Positions 31,685 to 39,575 of a DNA stretch of 48,121 nucleotides are shown here, in pieces. The notes under the pieces were generated by a model that had not been told where the DNA came from, did not search any database, and saw only the letters and a program-made list of their open reading frames with translations. Position numbers and translations under genes: made by a program. The DNA is from Streptosporangium canum. Lineage in GTDB: Bacteria > Actinomycetota > Actinomycetes > Streptosporangiales > Streptosporangiaceae. Each line of letters starts with the position of its first letter. Within the stretch, counting starts at the first letter, position 1. Where the stretch lies: the NCBI RefSeq assembly GCF_900113865.1, contig NZ_FOQY01000050.1:1-48121 (forward strand), written 5' to 3'.

Positions 31685-31704
31685 TGTTCCACGTGGAACA
31701 TCAC
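31681..31704. promoter_or_regulatory. parS-like palindrome
   Basis: A perfect 24-bp palindrome whose core is TGTTCCACGTGGAACA, matching the ParB-binding parS consensus in all conserved positions for the CC/GG variant. It overlaps the Nudix stop codon. It could also act as a stem, but has no T tract. No parA or parB is in the window. Confidence 0.7.
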
Positions 31705-31727
31705 ACGAATCTGCCACGATATGGGGC

Positions 31728-32759
31728 ATGTCCGAGCTTCGAACCGATCCACGGAACCCCTGGGCCGATGAGGACGGGACCGTCCCCCCGGACTCCTGGG
31801 GACGCGGCACCGGGCCGAAACACACGCTGCCGTGGGGATTCGCGCTCGTCGTCGTCCTGCTGGTCGTGGGACGGTTCACCCTCGCGCCGCATCTGACGGC
31901 CCCGGCACTCCAGACCTGGGCAACGATCTTCGTGGCGATCTGCGTGCAGGCTCTGCCGTTCCTGGTCTTCGGCGTGGCCCTGTCCGCCGCGATCACGGCC
32001 TTCGTCCCGGCGTCGTTCTGGACCAGAGCGCTGCCCAGGCATCCGGCCGCCGCCGTACCCGTCGCGGGGATGGCCGGCGCGGTGCTGCCCGGCTGCGAGT
32101 GCGCGTCCGTCCCGGTCGCGTCCGGCCTGATGGCCCGGGGGGTGCCGCCGGCCGCGGCGCTGGCCTTCCTGCTCGCCTCCCCCGCGATCAACCCGATCGT
32201 GCTGGTCGCGACCGCCGTCGCCTTCCCCGGGCAGCCGCTGATGGTCGTGTCCAGGTTCGGGGCGTCGCTGGCGGTGGCGGTCCTGGTCGGCTGGCTCTGG
32301 CTGCGGTTCGGCCGGAGCGAGTGGCTGCCGATCCCCTCCCGCCCGCACGGGGACGGGCCGAAGTGGGCGCGGTTCGGCGAGGCGATGCGGCATGACCTGC
32401 TGCACGCGGGCGGGTTCCTCATCGTCGGCGGCCTGGCCGCCGCCACGCTCAACGTCATGGTCCCCCGCGAGTGGCTGGCCGCGCTGGCCGAGGTCCCGTG
32501 GCTGGCCGTCGTGGTCATGGCCCTGCTGGCGGTGCTGCTGTCGATCTGCTCGGAGGCCGACGCGTTCGTGGCGGCCTCGATGACCGCGTTCTCCCCGACC
32601 GCGAAGCTGGCCTTCCTGGTGGTCGGGCCGATGGTGGACCTGAAGCTCATCGCGCTGCAGGCCGGCACGTTCGGCAGGGCGTTCGCGCTCAGGTTCGTCC
32701 CGCTGACCTTCGTGCTCGCCGTGCTGGTGAGCACCCTCTTCGGATGGCTGCTGCTGTGA
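31728..32759 (+). CDS. Permease, YraQ/DUF318 family
   Basis: 343 residues with about eight to nine transmembrane helices. The family motif PGCECASVPVASGLM (about 121-135, C123 and C125) follows helix three, then LASPAINPIVLVATAV. A mirrored half contains LSICSEADAFVAASM and GPMVDLKLIALQ. The family is thought to move metal ions or thiol-reactive species, with unproven substrate. The stop overlaps the next gene (GTGA). The start is 24 bp after the parS-like palindrome. Confidence 0.88.
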   Translation: MSELRTDPRNPWADEDGTVPPDSWGRGTGPKHTLPWGFALVVVLLVVGRFTLAPHLTAPALQTWATIFVAICVQALPFLVFGVALSAAITAFVPASFWTRALPRHPAAAVPVAGMAGAVLPGCECASVPVASGLMARGVPPAAALAFLLASPAINPIVLVATAVAFPGQPLMVVSRFGASLAVAVLVGWLWLRFGRSEWLPIPSRPHGDGPKWARFGEAMRHDLLHAGGFLIVGGLAAATLNVMVPREWLAALAEVPWLAVVVMALLAVLLSICSEADAFVAASMTAFSPTAKLAFLVVGPMVDLKLIALQAGTFGRAFALRFVPLTFVLAVLVSTLFGWLLL

Positions 32760-33544
32760 ACCGCGTGACCCAGAACCTGGTCCTGATCATGCTCGGCTGC
32801 GCCGTGCTCCGGATCTCGGCGTTCTCCACGACCTATCTGAACTATGTGAAGCCCGGTTTCCGGCCGTTCCTGATCGGCGCCGGGGCGGTGCTGATGATCC
32901 TCGGCGTCGCCGGCCTGATCCAGGCATGGCGGCCGGGGAAGGGCTCCCCCGGTGCCGAGGGACACGACCGCTCACCGGAGCACGGCCAGGGCCGGGAGCG
33001 CGCGCGGCACTCACGGGACCAGGGGCACGGGCACGACCACGCGCATGGGGGTCCCCGGGTGGCCTGGCTGATGTGCCTGCCGGTGTTCGCGATCTTCATG
33101 ATCGCCCCGCCCGCCCTGGGCTCGTTCGCCGCGGCCCGGTCCGAGACGCCGCCGCCGCGCAGCCAGGCCCTCACCGCCTTCACCCCGCTGAGCGGCGACG
33201 GACCGGTGGACATGCCGATCGGCGAGTTCATCGGCCGGGCCTGGGACGACGACAGCAGGTCCCTCACCGGCCGCGCGGTCAGGCTGACGGGCTTCGTCGT
33301 CCCGTCGAAGAAGAAGGGTCAGTGGTACGTCACCCGCATGCAGATCGCCTGCTGCGCCGCGGACGCGTTCCCGCTGAAGGTCGCGGTCAAGGGGATCCAG
33401 GCGCCGCCGCCGGACACCTGGGTCGAGGTCACCGGCACCTGGATCCCGCAGACGTTCGGCAAGATGCCCAACGGGGTCGTCTATCCGCAGCTTTCCGGCA
33501 CGGATCTCATGAAGGTCGACACCCCGGACGAGCCCTACGAGTAG
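32756..33544 (+). CDS. TIGR03943/DUF1980 family permease partner
   Basis: 262 residues starting at GTG 32756, coupled to the permease. Two helices (VLIMLGCAVLRISAF and FLIGAGAVLMILGVAGLI) are followed by a His-rich linker (HGQGRERARHSRDQGHGHDH) that may hold metal, a third helix (VAWLMCLPVFAIFMIAPPAL), and a soluble C-terminal OB-like domain with TGFVVPSKKKGQWYVTRMQI and ACCAADAFPLKVAVKG. The domain order and the permease neighbour match the known pair, often found near zinc-controlled genes. No Zur box is visible here. Confidence 0.87.
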   Translation: MNRVTQNLVLIMLGCAVLRISAFSTTYLNYVKPGFRPFLIGAGAVLMILGVAGLIQAWRPGKGSPGAEGHDRSPEHGQGRERARHSRDQGHGHDHAHGGPRVAWLMCLPVFAIFMIAPPALGSFAAARSETPPPRSQALTAFTPLSGDGPVDMPIGEFIGRAWDDDSRSLTGRAVRLTGFVVPSKKKGQWYVTRMQIACCAADAFPLKVAVKGIQAPPPDTWVEVTGTWIPQTFGKMPNGVVYPQLSGTDLMKVDTPDEPYE

Positions 33545-33662
33545 TCCGGGACCTCTCCCCGCCCCCGTACGGACGGCCTTCTCCCCCCGCCCGTACGGCC
33601 GCGCCGCCCTCCCGTCCGTACGGCCGCCGCCCTCCCGCCAGATACGGCGTTCGCGTGGGAGG

Positions 33663-34472
33663 TCAGGCAGGGGACGGCGCCGGGTCCAGGACCGGCGCCG
33701 TGGTCAGGTCGCGGGTGGCCCGGTGGAACAGCCAGTAGCTCTCCGCCGCGACGACGAGGAAGAGCAGGCGGGCGGGGCCGGGGATGTCGAGGGTCAGCAG
33801 GCCGTCGTTGAGCGAGTGCAGTACGGCCGCCATCGCGAAGGCGCCGACGACGGAGAAGGTGATCACGATCCGTCCCCTGGCCTGCCAGACGCCGAAGGCG
33901 ACCGCGCAGATCAGGCCGGTCCAGACGAGATGGCTGAACGGGGTGGCGAGGCCGCGCATGAACAGCACCATGCCCGCGTTGACGGCGCCTGTGTCGTCGA
34001 CGCTCTTCCAGGCGTAGGACATCGATTCCATGACCGCGAACCCGGTCGCGCAGGACAGTCCCAGCGCCACACCGGCGGCCTTGGTCAGGTAGCGGCCGGT
34101 GAGCGCGATCAGGAGAAGGGGGACGCATTTGGCCGATTCCTCGATCCATCCGACCTGCAGGATCGAGGGGCCGTGCTTGTCGGGGATGAGCAGGGCGTCG
34201 AAGTATCCACCGAGCAGAAGGGCGACGCCCCCGCCGAACAGGAACATCCCCATCAACGTGACACCTGGGACGCTGGCGCCGATCCTGGTCCGATCGTGGA
34301 TGGCGACCAGGAGCCCGACCGGACCGGCCGCCGCTCCGTAGAAGAAGGCCGCGGGCATGACCGCGCGGTTGCCGACCGCCTCTGTCATGGCGATGAGCGC
34401 GGCTGACAGTGCCGCCATGGCGATCCACACTTTGAACCACCGGTGCCGGTAGAACCTAAAATGTTCACGCAT
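33663..34472 (-). CDS. PrsW family intramembrane protease
   Basis: 269 residues with about eight transmembrane helices. The family catalytic elements are present: the EE pair in VGWIEESAKCVP (E111, E112), GFAVMESMSYAW, HLVWTGLICAVAFG and HSLNDGLL. PrsW enzymes cut membrane anti-sigma factors in stress responses, and the propeller/sigma pair at 5.1-7.1 kb is one conceivable client (speculative). It is convergent with the permease operon; the 118-bp gap holds repeated CCGTACGG motifs. Confidence 0.9.
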   Translation of the reverse strand: MREHFRFYRHRWFKVWIAMAALSAALIAMTEAVGNRAVMPAAFFYGAAAGPVGLLVAIHDRTRIGASVPGVTLMGMFLFGGGVALLLGGYFDALLIPDKHGPSILQVGWIEESAKCVPLLLIALTGRYLTKAAGVALGLSCATGFAVMESMSYAWKSVDDTGAVNAGMVLFMRGLATPFSHLVWTGLICAVAFGVWQARGRIVITFSVVGAFAMAAVLHSLNDGLLTLDIPGPARLLFLVVAAESYWLFHRATRDLTTAPVLDPAPSPA

Positions 34473-34524
34473 GCGAAGTAAATCCCCATTTGGGGTGTCG
34501 TAAATTCGGGCGAATCGCCCATCT

Positions 34525-34836
34525 TTACCTAAAGGCCGACTCCGCCATGATGACCGCGCCGATCACCATGAACACCACCGGGACGAGCCACCTCCCTGCG
34601 CGCTCGACCAAGCCGATGATCTTCTTGTGCGACCCGAGCCAGGAGGCCGCCGCGCACCAGACCGCGACCAGCAGGGCGAACACCACGATCGTGACGAGGC
34701 CGGCCGCCGGGCCGATCGTGCGGAACATCGGCGTGTAGACCGAGATGTTGTCGGCGCCGTTGGCGAGCGTCACGCCGGCGCCCCGCGGCCGTCCGCCACC
34801 CGCCTGCCTGTCCGGGACCGGACGGCCGACGATCAC
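34525..34836 (-). pseudogene. CadD-type cadmium transporter, C-terminal fragment
   Basis: From about 34775 the minus strand reads GVTLANGADNISVYTPMFRT, a CadD signature, then two hydrophobic helices (GLVTIVVFALLVAVWCAAAS and WLVPVVFMVIGAVIMAESAF) to the stop. About 110 residues of the normal N-terminus, including the first helices, are missing, and the preceding 20 residues are unrelated. The gene is therefore a remnant, cut between it and the divergent gene at 34907. Confidence 0.75.
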
Positions 34837-34906
34837 CGTGGCCAGCCGTAGGTGGCGGGCATTACGATCACGTTCATCCGTTCCCGCCAGCCCCCGGAGG
34901 CCTCGC

Positions 34907-35617
34907 GTGGGCTATCCGCCGCCGTACGGCCGGCCGCCGAAAGGCGAGACGGGCCGAGGGCTGGCCGTAATCGTGATCATGGCCATCGGCCTGCTCATCG
35001 GGGCGGCCCTGTCCGTGATGACGGTGCTCGACCCGGCCGCCTCGTCGAAGAGCCCTTCCGTGGCCCCGGACTCCGAGCGTTCGGAGACCACGGTCCGCCA
35101 AGCCGCCCAGGTGGGGCTCGACGCCTATTCCGGCGGATCCTACGGAGACTTCTGGGACCTGTGGAGCGCACAGGCACAGACGGCGGTCGCGCGCGAGGAG
35201 TACGTCAGGCTGTTCCAGCTGTGCCCGCAGCCCGTGCCGGACGTCCGGTTCGCCGTCACCACCGTCACGATCACCGGCGACGACGCCCGGGTCCAGGCGA
35301 CCCGATCCGGCGACACGGCCGACTTCGTCTTCCGCTACGAGGGCGGCTCGTGGCGGTATGTACCGCCGCCGGAAGAACTGCAGGAGTACCGGGCCCAGGG
35401 CGTCGACCAGCTGGCCCGGCTACGACAGGCCGCGGGGACCTGCGGCACCGTCGCCGCCACCCCGCCCGCTTCCGACCCGTCCGTTCCCGTGCCGCCCACT
35501 TCTGTCCCGACGGTTCCCGATCCGGCCGTTCCCGATCCGTCCGCTTCCGTGCCGTCCGACTCCGCCCCGGTGGTTCCCGATCCGTCTGTCTCCGCCCCCG
35601 CCCCTCCGCCGGCATGA
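34907..35617 (+). CDS. Membrane-anchored protein with NTF2-like domain and Pro-rich tail
   Basis: 236 residues from GTG 34907, with GGAGG at 34896-34900. A short Pro-rich cytoplasmic start precedes one transmembrane helix (LAVIVIMAIGLLIGAALSVM), then an extracytoplasmic domain (about 60-165) resembling NTF2/DUF4878-like lumazine-binding proteins: YSGGSYGDFWDLWSAQAQTA, DVRFAVTTVTITGDDARVQA and a closing RYEGGSWRYVPP. The last 55 residues are Pro/Ser/Val/Asp repeats that would span the wall. No operon partner is evident. Confidence 0.8.
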   Translation: MGYPPPYGRPPKGETGRGLAVIVIMAIGLLIGAALSVMTVLDPAASSKSPSVAPDSERSETTVRQAAQVGLDAYSGGSYGDFWDLWSAQAQTAVAREEYVRLFQLCPQPVPDVRFAVTTVTITGDDARVQATRSGDTADFVFRYEGGSWRYVPPPEELQEYRAQGVDQLARLRQAAGTCGTVAATPPASDPSVPVPPTSVPTVPDPAVPDPSASVPSDSAPVVPDPSVSAPAPPPA

Positions 35618-35796
35618 TCCACCCGGACCCGGAAAGAGCTGGAGAAAGAGCCGGGAACGGAGCCGGAACGGAAAGGCGTCCGGCGATTCTTATGTGATCG
35701 CTCAATCTTCTGCCGTCTCCCGCCGGCATATTGATTGATCACCAAAGTCATGGAAAGGTACTGCCCGCTCCGGAATTCACGGCTACTGTCGGAGGT

Positions 35797-36219
35797 ATGG
35801 CCCACTCCCTGCCGGCCTGGCGAGACGGCGCAGGTCCGGACGCACCGGAATCGACTGATCAGGATGCCGCCATGCAGGAGCCGGCTCCCGTCCCCCTGTG
35901 GCTGGCACATCTCCAGCCCAGAGAGGGACTGGAGGGAATCAGCGCCCCCACCCCCGACACCTCCATCACCATAGAGCTGGATAAAGCAGATTTTGAGGCG
36001 CTTTCTCGTAAGGCGCGATCGACGGGCAGCAGGATCGCCGATGTGGTCCACGCCGCCGTCCAACGAGAGATCGGCAACAAACCCCACGTCATCACCTTGA
36101 TGCACCGCTGGAGCCTGCACCGTGAAGACCTCGACCTGGCGGCCGGCGCTCTCGGAGTCGACCCGCTCTCCGAGGCGGAATGGGGCCAGATCGGCAGCCG
36201 CCGGGTCCGGAGGTCCTGA
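35797..36219 (+). CDS. RHH-domain protein, putative antitoxin
   Basis: 140 residues from ATG 35797; ATG 35872 is possible. A disordered Pro-rich start leads to a ribbon-helix-helix pattern at about 55-92: strand TSITIELDKADF, helix EALSRKARSTG, helix SRIADVVHAAVQREI. A further helical tail (DLDLAAGALGVDPLSEAEWG) could bind a toxin. RHH domains bind DNA as dimers and repress toxin-antitoxin operons. The PIN-like gene follows after a 3-bp gap. Confidence 0.65.
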   Translation: MAHSLPAWRDGAGPDAPESTDQDAAMQEPAPVPLWLAHLQPREGLEGISAPTPDTSITIELDKADFEALSRKARSTGSRIADVVHAAVQREIGNKPHVITLMHRWSLHREDLDLAAGALGVDPLSEAEWGQIGSRRVRRS

Positions 36220-36222
36220 ATC

Positions 36223-36609
36223 ATGCTTCCCGGCCGGGTGCTCGACGTCAGCGCCCTGATCGACATCGCGGTGGCGAAGACCGAATATTCGCGGAGCATC
36301 GCCGCCATGTGCCTTTACCGCGGCGGCGGGATATGCATTCCGGCGACCGGTCTGGCAGCCGTCCTGTCCATCTCCCCGATATCCACGCAGGTGGAGTTGT
36401 TCGAGCTCGTCACGACACCCGGCGTGAAGATCGACGATTTCACCCACGGAAAGGTCGGAGAGATCGCGGAGATTCTCGACGGATCACGGGACATCACCGC
36501 GGGACACGTCATCTGGTGTGCCCGGAGCACCAAATGGCCCATTTTGACAGACCGTGGCGGAGAGCTCGTCCAGTACGACCAGCACGTCAGGATCGACCCG
36601 CTGCCCTGA
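36223..36609 (+). CDS. PIN-like domain protein, putative toxin
   Basis: 128 residues with PIN-domain layout: RVLDVSALIDIA (D8), a middle stretch with acidic residues, DITAGHVIWCARSTKWPILT (D90) and LTDRG (D110). The acid spacing matches VapC-like ribonucleases, although the middle acidic residue is not clear. It follows an RHH-type gene by 3 bp, the usual order of an antitoxin-toxin pair. Such toxins cut tRNA or rRNA. The sequence is atypical for VapC, so family membership is moderate. Confidence 0.65.
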   Translation: MLPGRVLDVSALIDIAVAKTEYSRSIAAMCLYRGGGICIPATGLAAVLSISPISTQVELFELVTTPGVKIDDFTHGKVGEIAEILDGSRDITAGHVIWCARSTKWPILTDRGGELVQYDQHVRIDPLP

Positions 36610-36711
36610 CGTCCTCCGGCCGGCCTGGGAACCACTCACCGAGGTCACGCGTCAATATCGTTGCGACTGACCACGGCCACGGTTTCCCATAAAGGGGTTC
36701 CACTGGAGAAC

Positions 36712-37215
36712 ATGACAGCCACAGAGCGCGGCGACATGACCGGCACAGGCCGGAACGACCTCTCAAGCTCCCTGGAACTGACACGGCAGGAAATCGCGCG
36801 GGCGGACATCAAGGCGACGGCCCTGCTGACGATAACGGGGATCGGGTTCACCGCGTTCTCCGCCGCCGCGGCGGGAGCCGTCGCCGCCCCCGTGCAGGGC
36901 GCCGCCCGATGGTTGGCCATAGCCGCACTGGCCGGGGTCACGGTGGTGGTGGAGCTCCTGCTCCTGGTCCTCCGCCCGCAGATGAGCCAGGACCTTTCCA
37001 GCCGCCATTACTTCGGGCATTGGCGAAAATATCTCATGAGCCCGGATGAGTTGGCCACGGATCTGGGGGCGGATCTGAAGCAGGCCAAACTGCTTGTCCA
37101 ACTCAGTGATATAGCCTGGCGGAAATATCGCCTGATACGGATTTCCGTCGACTTTCTGATGATCGCGCTTCCACTCAGCTCCGCGGCGGTAGCGGTGACC
37201 TTGATATCACACTGA
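36712..37215 (+). CDS. Pycsar-type TM effector (DUF5706-like)
   Basis: 167 residues from ATG 36712 (GGAGA just upstream). A cytoplasmic helix with RQEIARADIKATALLTITGI (D32xKA motif) leads into a transmembrane hairpin (about 36-58 and 66-88), a soluble loop with HYFGHWRKYLMSPDELATDL, then the LSDIAWRKYRLIRISVDFLM helix and a third membrane segment (about 145-165). This order matches membrane effectors of Pycsar defence, which damage the membrane in response to a cyclic pyrimidine. No nucleotide cyclase is adjacent; instead the RHH/PIN pair lies 102 bp upstream. Confidence 0.7.
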   Translation: MTATERGDMTGTGRNDLSSSLELTRQEIARADIKATALLTITGIGFTAFSAAAAGAVAAPVQGAARWLAIAALAGVTVVVELLLLVLRPQMSQDLSSRHYFGHWRKYLMSPDELATDLGADLKQAKLLVQLSDIAWRKYRLIRISVDFLMIALPLSSAAVAVTLISH

Positions 37216-37411
37216 TTCAGCCTGACCATGTGCGGCTCCGATCCGGCCCGCCGCTCCGGGAATCACCGCGAGCCGGGCAAGGGGGCAGGGACCCGCGGAG
37301 CCGTTCCGCCGGTAGCCGCGGCGCCCTGGATGTTCATGCCGTACGGCCCGCACCGCCGTGGCGACCGGGCCCCGCCCTGACCGGCTCTCCATGGTCGCCG
37401 GAAGCGAGGCC

Positions 37412-38398
37412 TCACGCCTGGCTCGTGTCGGTGAACGCGCGGATGGCGCGTCCCGCCCGTCCGGCGATCGCGCGGAGGTGCCCGGCCAGCTCCGGAGGGT
37501 CGAGGAGGGTGTAGTCGACGGTCAGGAGCGTGATGCGGTAGGCCAGGTACTGCGGGGAGTCGGGGTGGGTGTGCAGCCGGCAGGAGCGCTGGTCGACCGG
37601 TTCCAGGGTCCCCTGCCAAGCGGGGACGATCTCGGCGGCCTGTTCGATGGGCACATGCAGCAGCAACCGGGCCCGGACGTCACGGGGCGGCATCGCCTGG
37701 GTCACCCAGGTCTTGGTGTCGACCCCACCGGGAAGCTCGCGGACGGGAACGCGGACGCCGGTGCGGTGTACCTCGCTGATCCGGTCCACGCGGAAGGAGC
37801 GCCACGCCGCCCGGTCCTCGTCGTAGGCCACCAGATACCAGAGGTGGCCCGAGGCCACCAGCTGACGCGGCTCCACCAGCCGCCGTGTCATCTCGCCGTG
37901 CGCCTTGGTGTAGGCGAAGCGGACCTTTTCGTGGGTCGCGCAGGCGGCGGCGAACGCGGCCAGGGTGTCGGCGTCGGCGGCCGGGCCGTCCCGTGGCGGC
38001 AGGACGACGGCCGCGTCCGACAGTGCCGTCACCCGGTGGCGCAGCCGTACGGGGAGGACCTGTTCCAGCTTGGCCAGGGCGCGTAGCGAGGTCTCCTCGA
38101 TGCCGGTGACGGCGGCGGTGGCGGCGGTGCGCAGGCCGATGGCGATGGCGATCGCCTCGTCGTCGTCGAACAGCAGCGGCGGCATGGCCGCCCCGGCGGT
38201 CAGCCGGTAGCCGCCGACGTTGCCCTGGGTGGCGTGGACCGGGTAGCCGAGTTCACGCAGCCGGTCGACGTCCCGGCGGATGGTGCGAGGGGTGACGCCG
38301 AGCCGGTCGGCGAGCTCGACGCCCGGCCACTCACGCGGAGTCTGGAGCAAGGACAGCAGTTGCAGCAGCCGGCCGGATGGATCACGCATGAGTTTCAT
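37412..38398 (-). CDS. HTH/WYL-domain transcriptional regulator (YafY-like)
   Basis: 328 residues: N-terminal HTH_11 (LLQLLSLLQTPREWPGVELA, DRLGVTPRTIRRDVDRLREL), a middle linker, then a WYL domain (VRFAYTKAHGEMTRRLVEPR, LVASGHLWYLVAYDEDRAAW, RSFRVDRIS) and a C-terminal extension. WYL regulators bind nucleic acid or nucleotide ligands. It is divergent from the VOC gene across a 104-bp region with an inverted repeat and is a likely repressor of both. Confidence 0.92.
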   Translation of the reverse strand: MKLMRDPSGRLLQLLSLLQTPREWPGVELADRLGVTPRTIRRDVDRLRELGYPVHATQGNVGGYRLTAGAAMPPLLFDDDEAIAIAIGLRTAATAAVTGIEETSLRALAKLEQVLPVRLRHRVTALSDAAVVLPPRDGPAADADTLAAFAAACATHEKVRFAYTKAHGEMTRRLVEPRQLVASGHLWYLVAYDEDRAAWRSFRVDRISEVHRTGVRVPVRELPGGVDTKTWVTQAMPPRDVRARLLLHVPIEQAAEIVPAWQGTLEPVDQRSCRLHTHPDSPQYLAYRITLLTVDYTLLDPPELAGHLRAIAGRAGRAIRAFTDTSQA

Positions 38399-38409
38399 CC
38401 TGCCGCACT

Positions 38410-38432
38410 AATAGGACGTTCACTGACCTATT
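38410..38432. promoter_or_regulatory. Inverted repeat AATAGG-N11-CCTATT
   Basis: Perfect 6-bp arms in the divergent WYL/VOC promoter region, 12 bp from the regulator start codon. Likely operator (inference). Confidence 0.5.
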
Positions 38433-38502
38433 GCCCTCCTAAAGTCGGAGACATCAACCGGGACGGCAGCGGCCGGATCTCCGGCGGCGAAGGGAGCACC
38501 AC

Positions 38503-38910
38503 ATGTTGCGAGGACTGGCCACCGTCAGCTTCTGGGCCGACGACCTGGAGGCGGCCAAGAAGTGGTACGTCGAACTGCTGGGTGCCGAGCCGTACTTCGA
38601 GCGCCCGGGCAACGGGCAGCCGGCCGCCTACTACGAGTTCAGGATCGGCGACTACCAGGCCGAACTCGGCCTCATCGACCGGCGTTACGCCCCGCCGGGC
38701 GCGCCCGCCGCCCCCGGGGGCGCGGTCATCCACTGGCATGTCGACGACGTGCGGGCCACCCTGGACCGGCTGCTGTCCATGGGGGCCACGCCGTACACGC
38801 CGCTCACCGAGTACGGCCCCGGTTTCGTCACCGCGTCCGTGGCCGACCCGTTCGGCAACGTGCTGGGCATCATGTACAACCGGCACTACCTGGAGATCCT
38901 GGGCCGATGA
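38503..38910 (+). CDS. VOC (glyoxalase/bleomycin-resistance) family protein
   Basis: 135 residues with paired beta-alpha-beta-beta-beta modules: ATVSFWADDLEAAKKWYVEL, YYEFRIGDYQAELGLIDRRY, AVIHWHVDDVRATLDRLLSM and FVTASVADPFGNVLGIMYN. Metal ligands typical of the fold appear as H/E positions in these strands. The family includes glyoxalases, extradiol dioxygenases and drug-binding proteins; no substrate can be assigned. It ends in ATGA overlap with the YdeI-like gene. Confidence 0.9.
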   Translation: MLRGLATVSFWADDLEAAKKWYVELLGAEPYFERPGNGQPAAYYEFRIGDYQAELGLIDRRYAPPGAPAAPGGAVIHWHVDDVRATLDRLLSMGATPYTPLTEYGPGFVTASVADPFGNVLGIMYNRHYLEILGR

Positions 38911-39575
38911 TGCACTTCGAGGACGCCGCCCGGTGGGAGTCGTGGCTGGCCGAGCACCATGGGAACGAGGGCGGCGTCTGGCTGAAGATCGCCAAGAAGG
39001 GGTCGGCGGCCCCCTTGGTCACGATCGGGCAGGCGCTGGAGATCGCGCTGTGCTACGGCTGGATCGACAGCCGGCGCAAGTCCTACGACGAGCACAGCTT
39101 CCTGCAACGCTACTCACGGCGCCGCAAGGGCAGCCCATGGTCGCGGGTGAACGTCGAGAGCGTGGCGGCACTGACCGCCGCGGGGCGCATGCGGCCGCCC
39201 GGCCTGGCGCAGGTCGCCGCCGCCCAGGCGGACGGCCGCTGGGAGGCGGCTTACACCGCCCAGCGCGACGCCGCCGTCCCGCCCGACCTGGCCGAGGCGC
39301 TGGCGGCCCATCCGGCGGCCGCCGCCGGCTTCGAGGCGCTCGGCAAGACCGGCCGCTACCTGGTGATCCTGCCGCTGCTGAAGGCCAGGACCCCGGCCGG
39401 GCGCGCGGCCCGCCTGCGGAAGGCGATCGCCGGCCTGCCGGACACCACCGGCCCGCGCATACCATTCAGCGATGGAAGTTTTGGAGCCGGAGGTGTGGCG
39501 GGCCCGGACGGAGGCTCACCGGCAACGGGTCGAGGCATGGACGGCGCCGCACCTGGCGCGCAGGGCGCGCGGTGA
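38907..39575 (+). CDS. YdeI/OmpD-associated family protein
   Basis: 222 residues. The N-terminal two thirds show the family pattern: RWESWLAEHHGNEGGVWLKI, ALEIALCYGWIDSRRKSYDE and SFLQRYSRRRKGSPWSRVNV, then a helical bundle up to GRAARLRKAIAGLPD. Members usually end near there (about 190 residues). Here the frame runs on for about 30 residues and overlaps the next gene by 104 bp, suggesting a lost stop codon. Translation is coupled to the VOC gene. Confidence 0.87.
   Translation: MMHFEDAARWESWLAEHHGNEGGVWLKIAKKGSAAPLVTIGQALEIALCYGWIDSRRKSYDEHSFLQRYSRRRKGSPWSRVNVESVAALTAAGRMRPPGLAQVAAAQADGRWEAAYTAQRDAAVPPDLAEALAAHPAAAAGFEALGKTGRYLVILPLLKARTPAGRAARLRKAIAGLPDTTGPRIPFSDGSFGAGGVAGPDGGSPATGRGMDGAAPGAQGAR

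Noticed and set aside
29891..32965. Open frame of about 1000 codons on the minus strand
   Set aside because: It is antisense to four well-supported genes (M15 peptidase, Nudix-NYN, permease pair) and has no family motif. Long antisense frames are expected at this G+C content.
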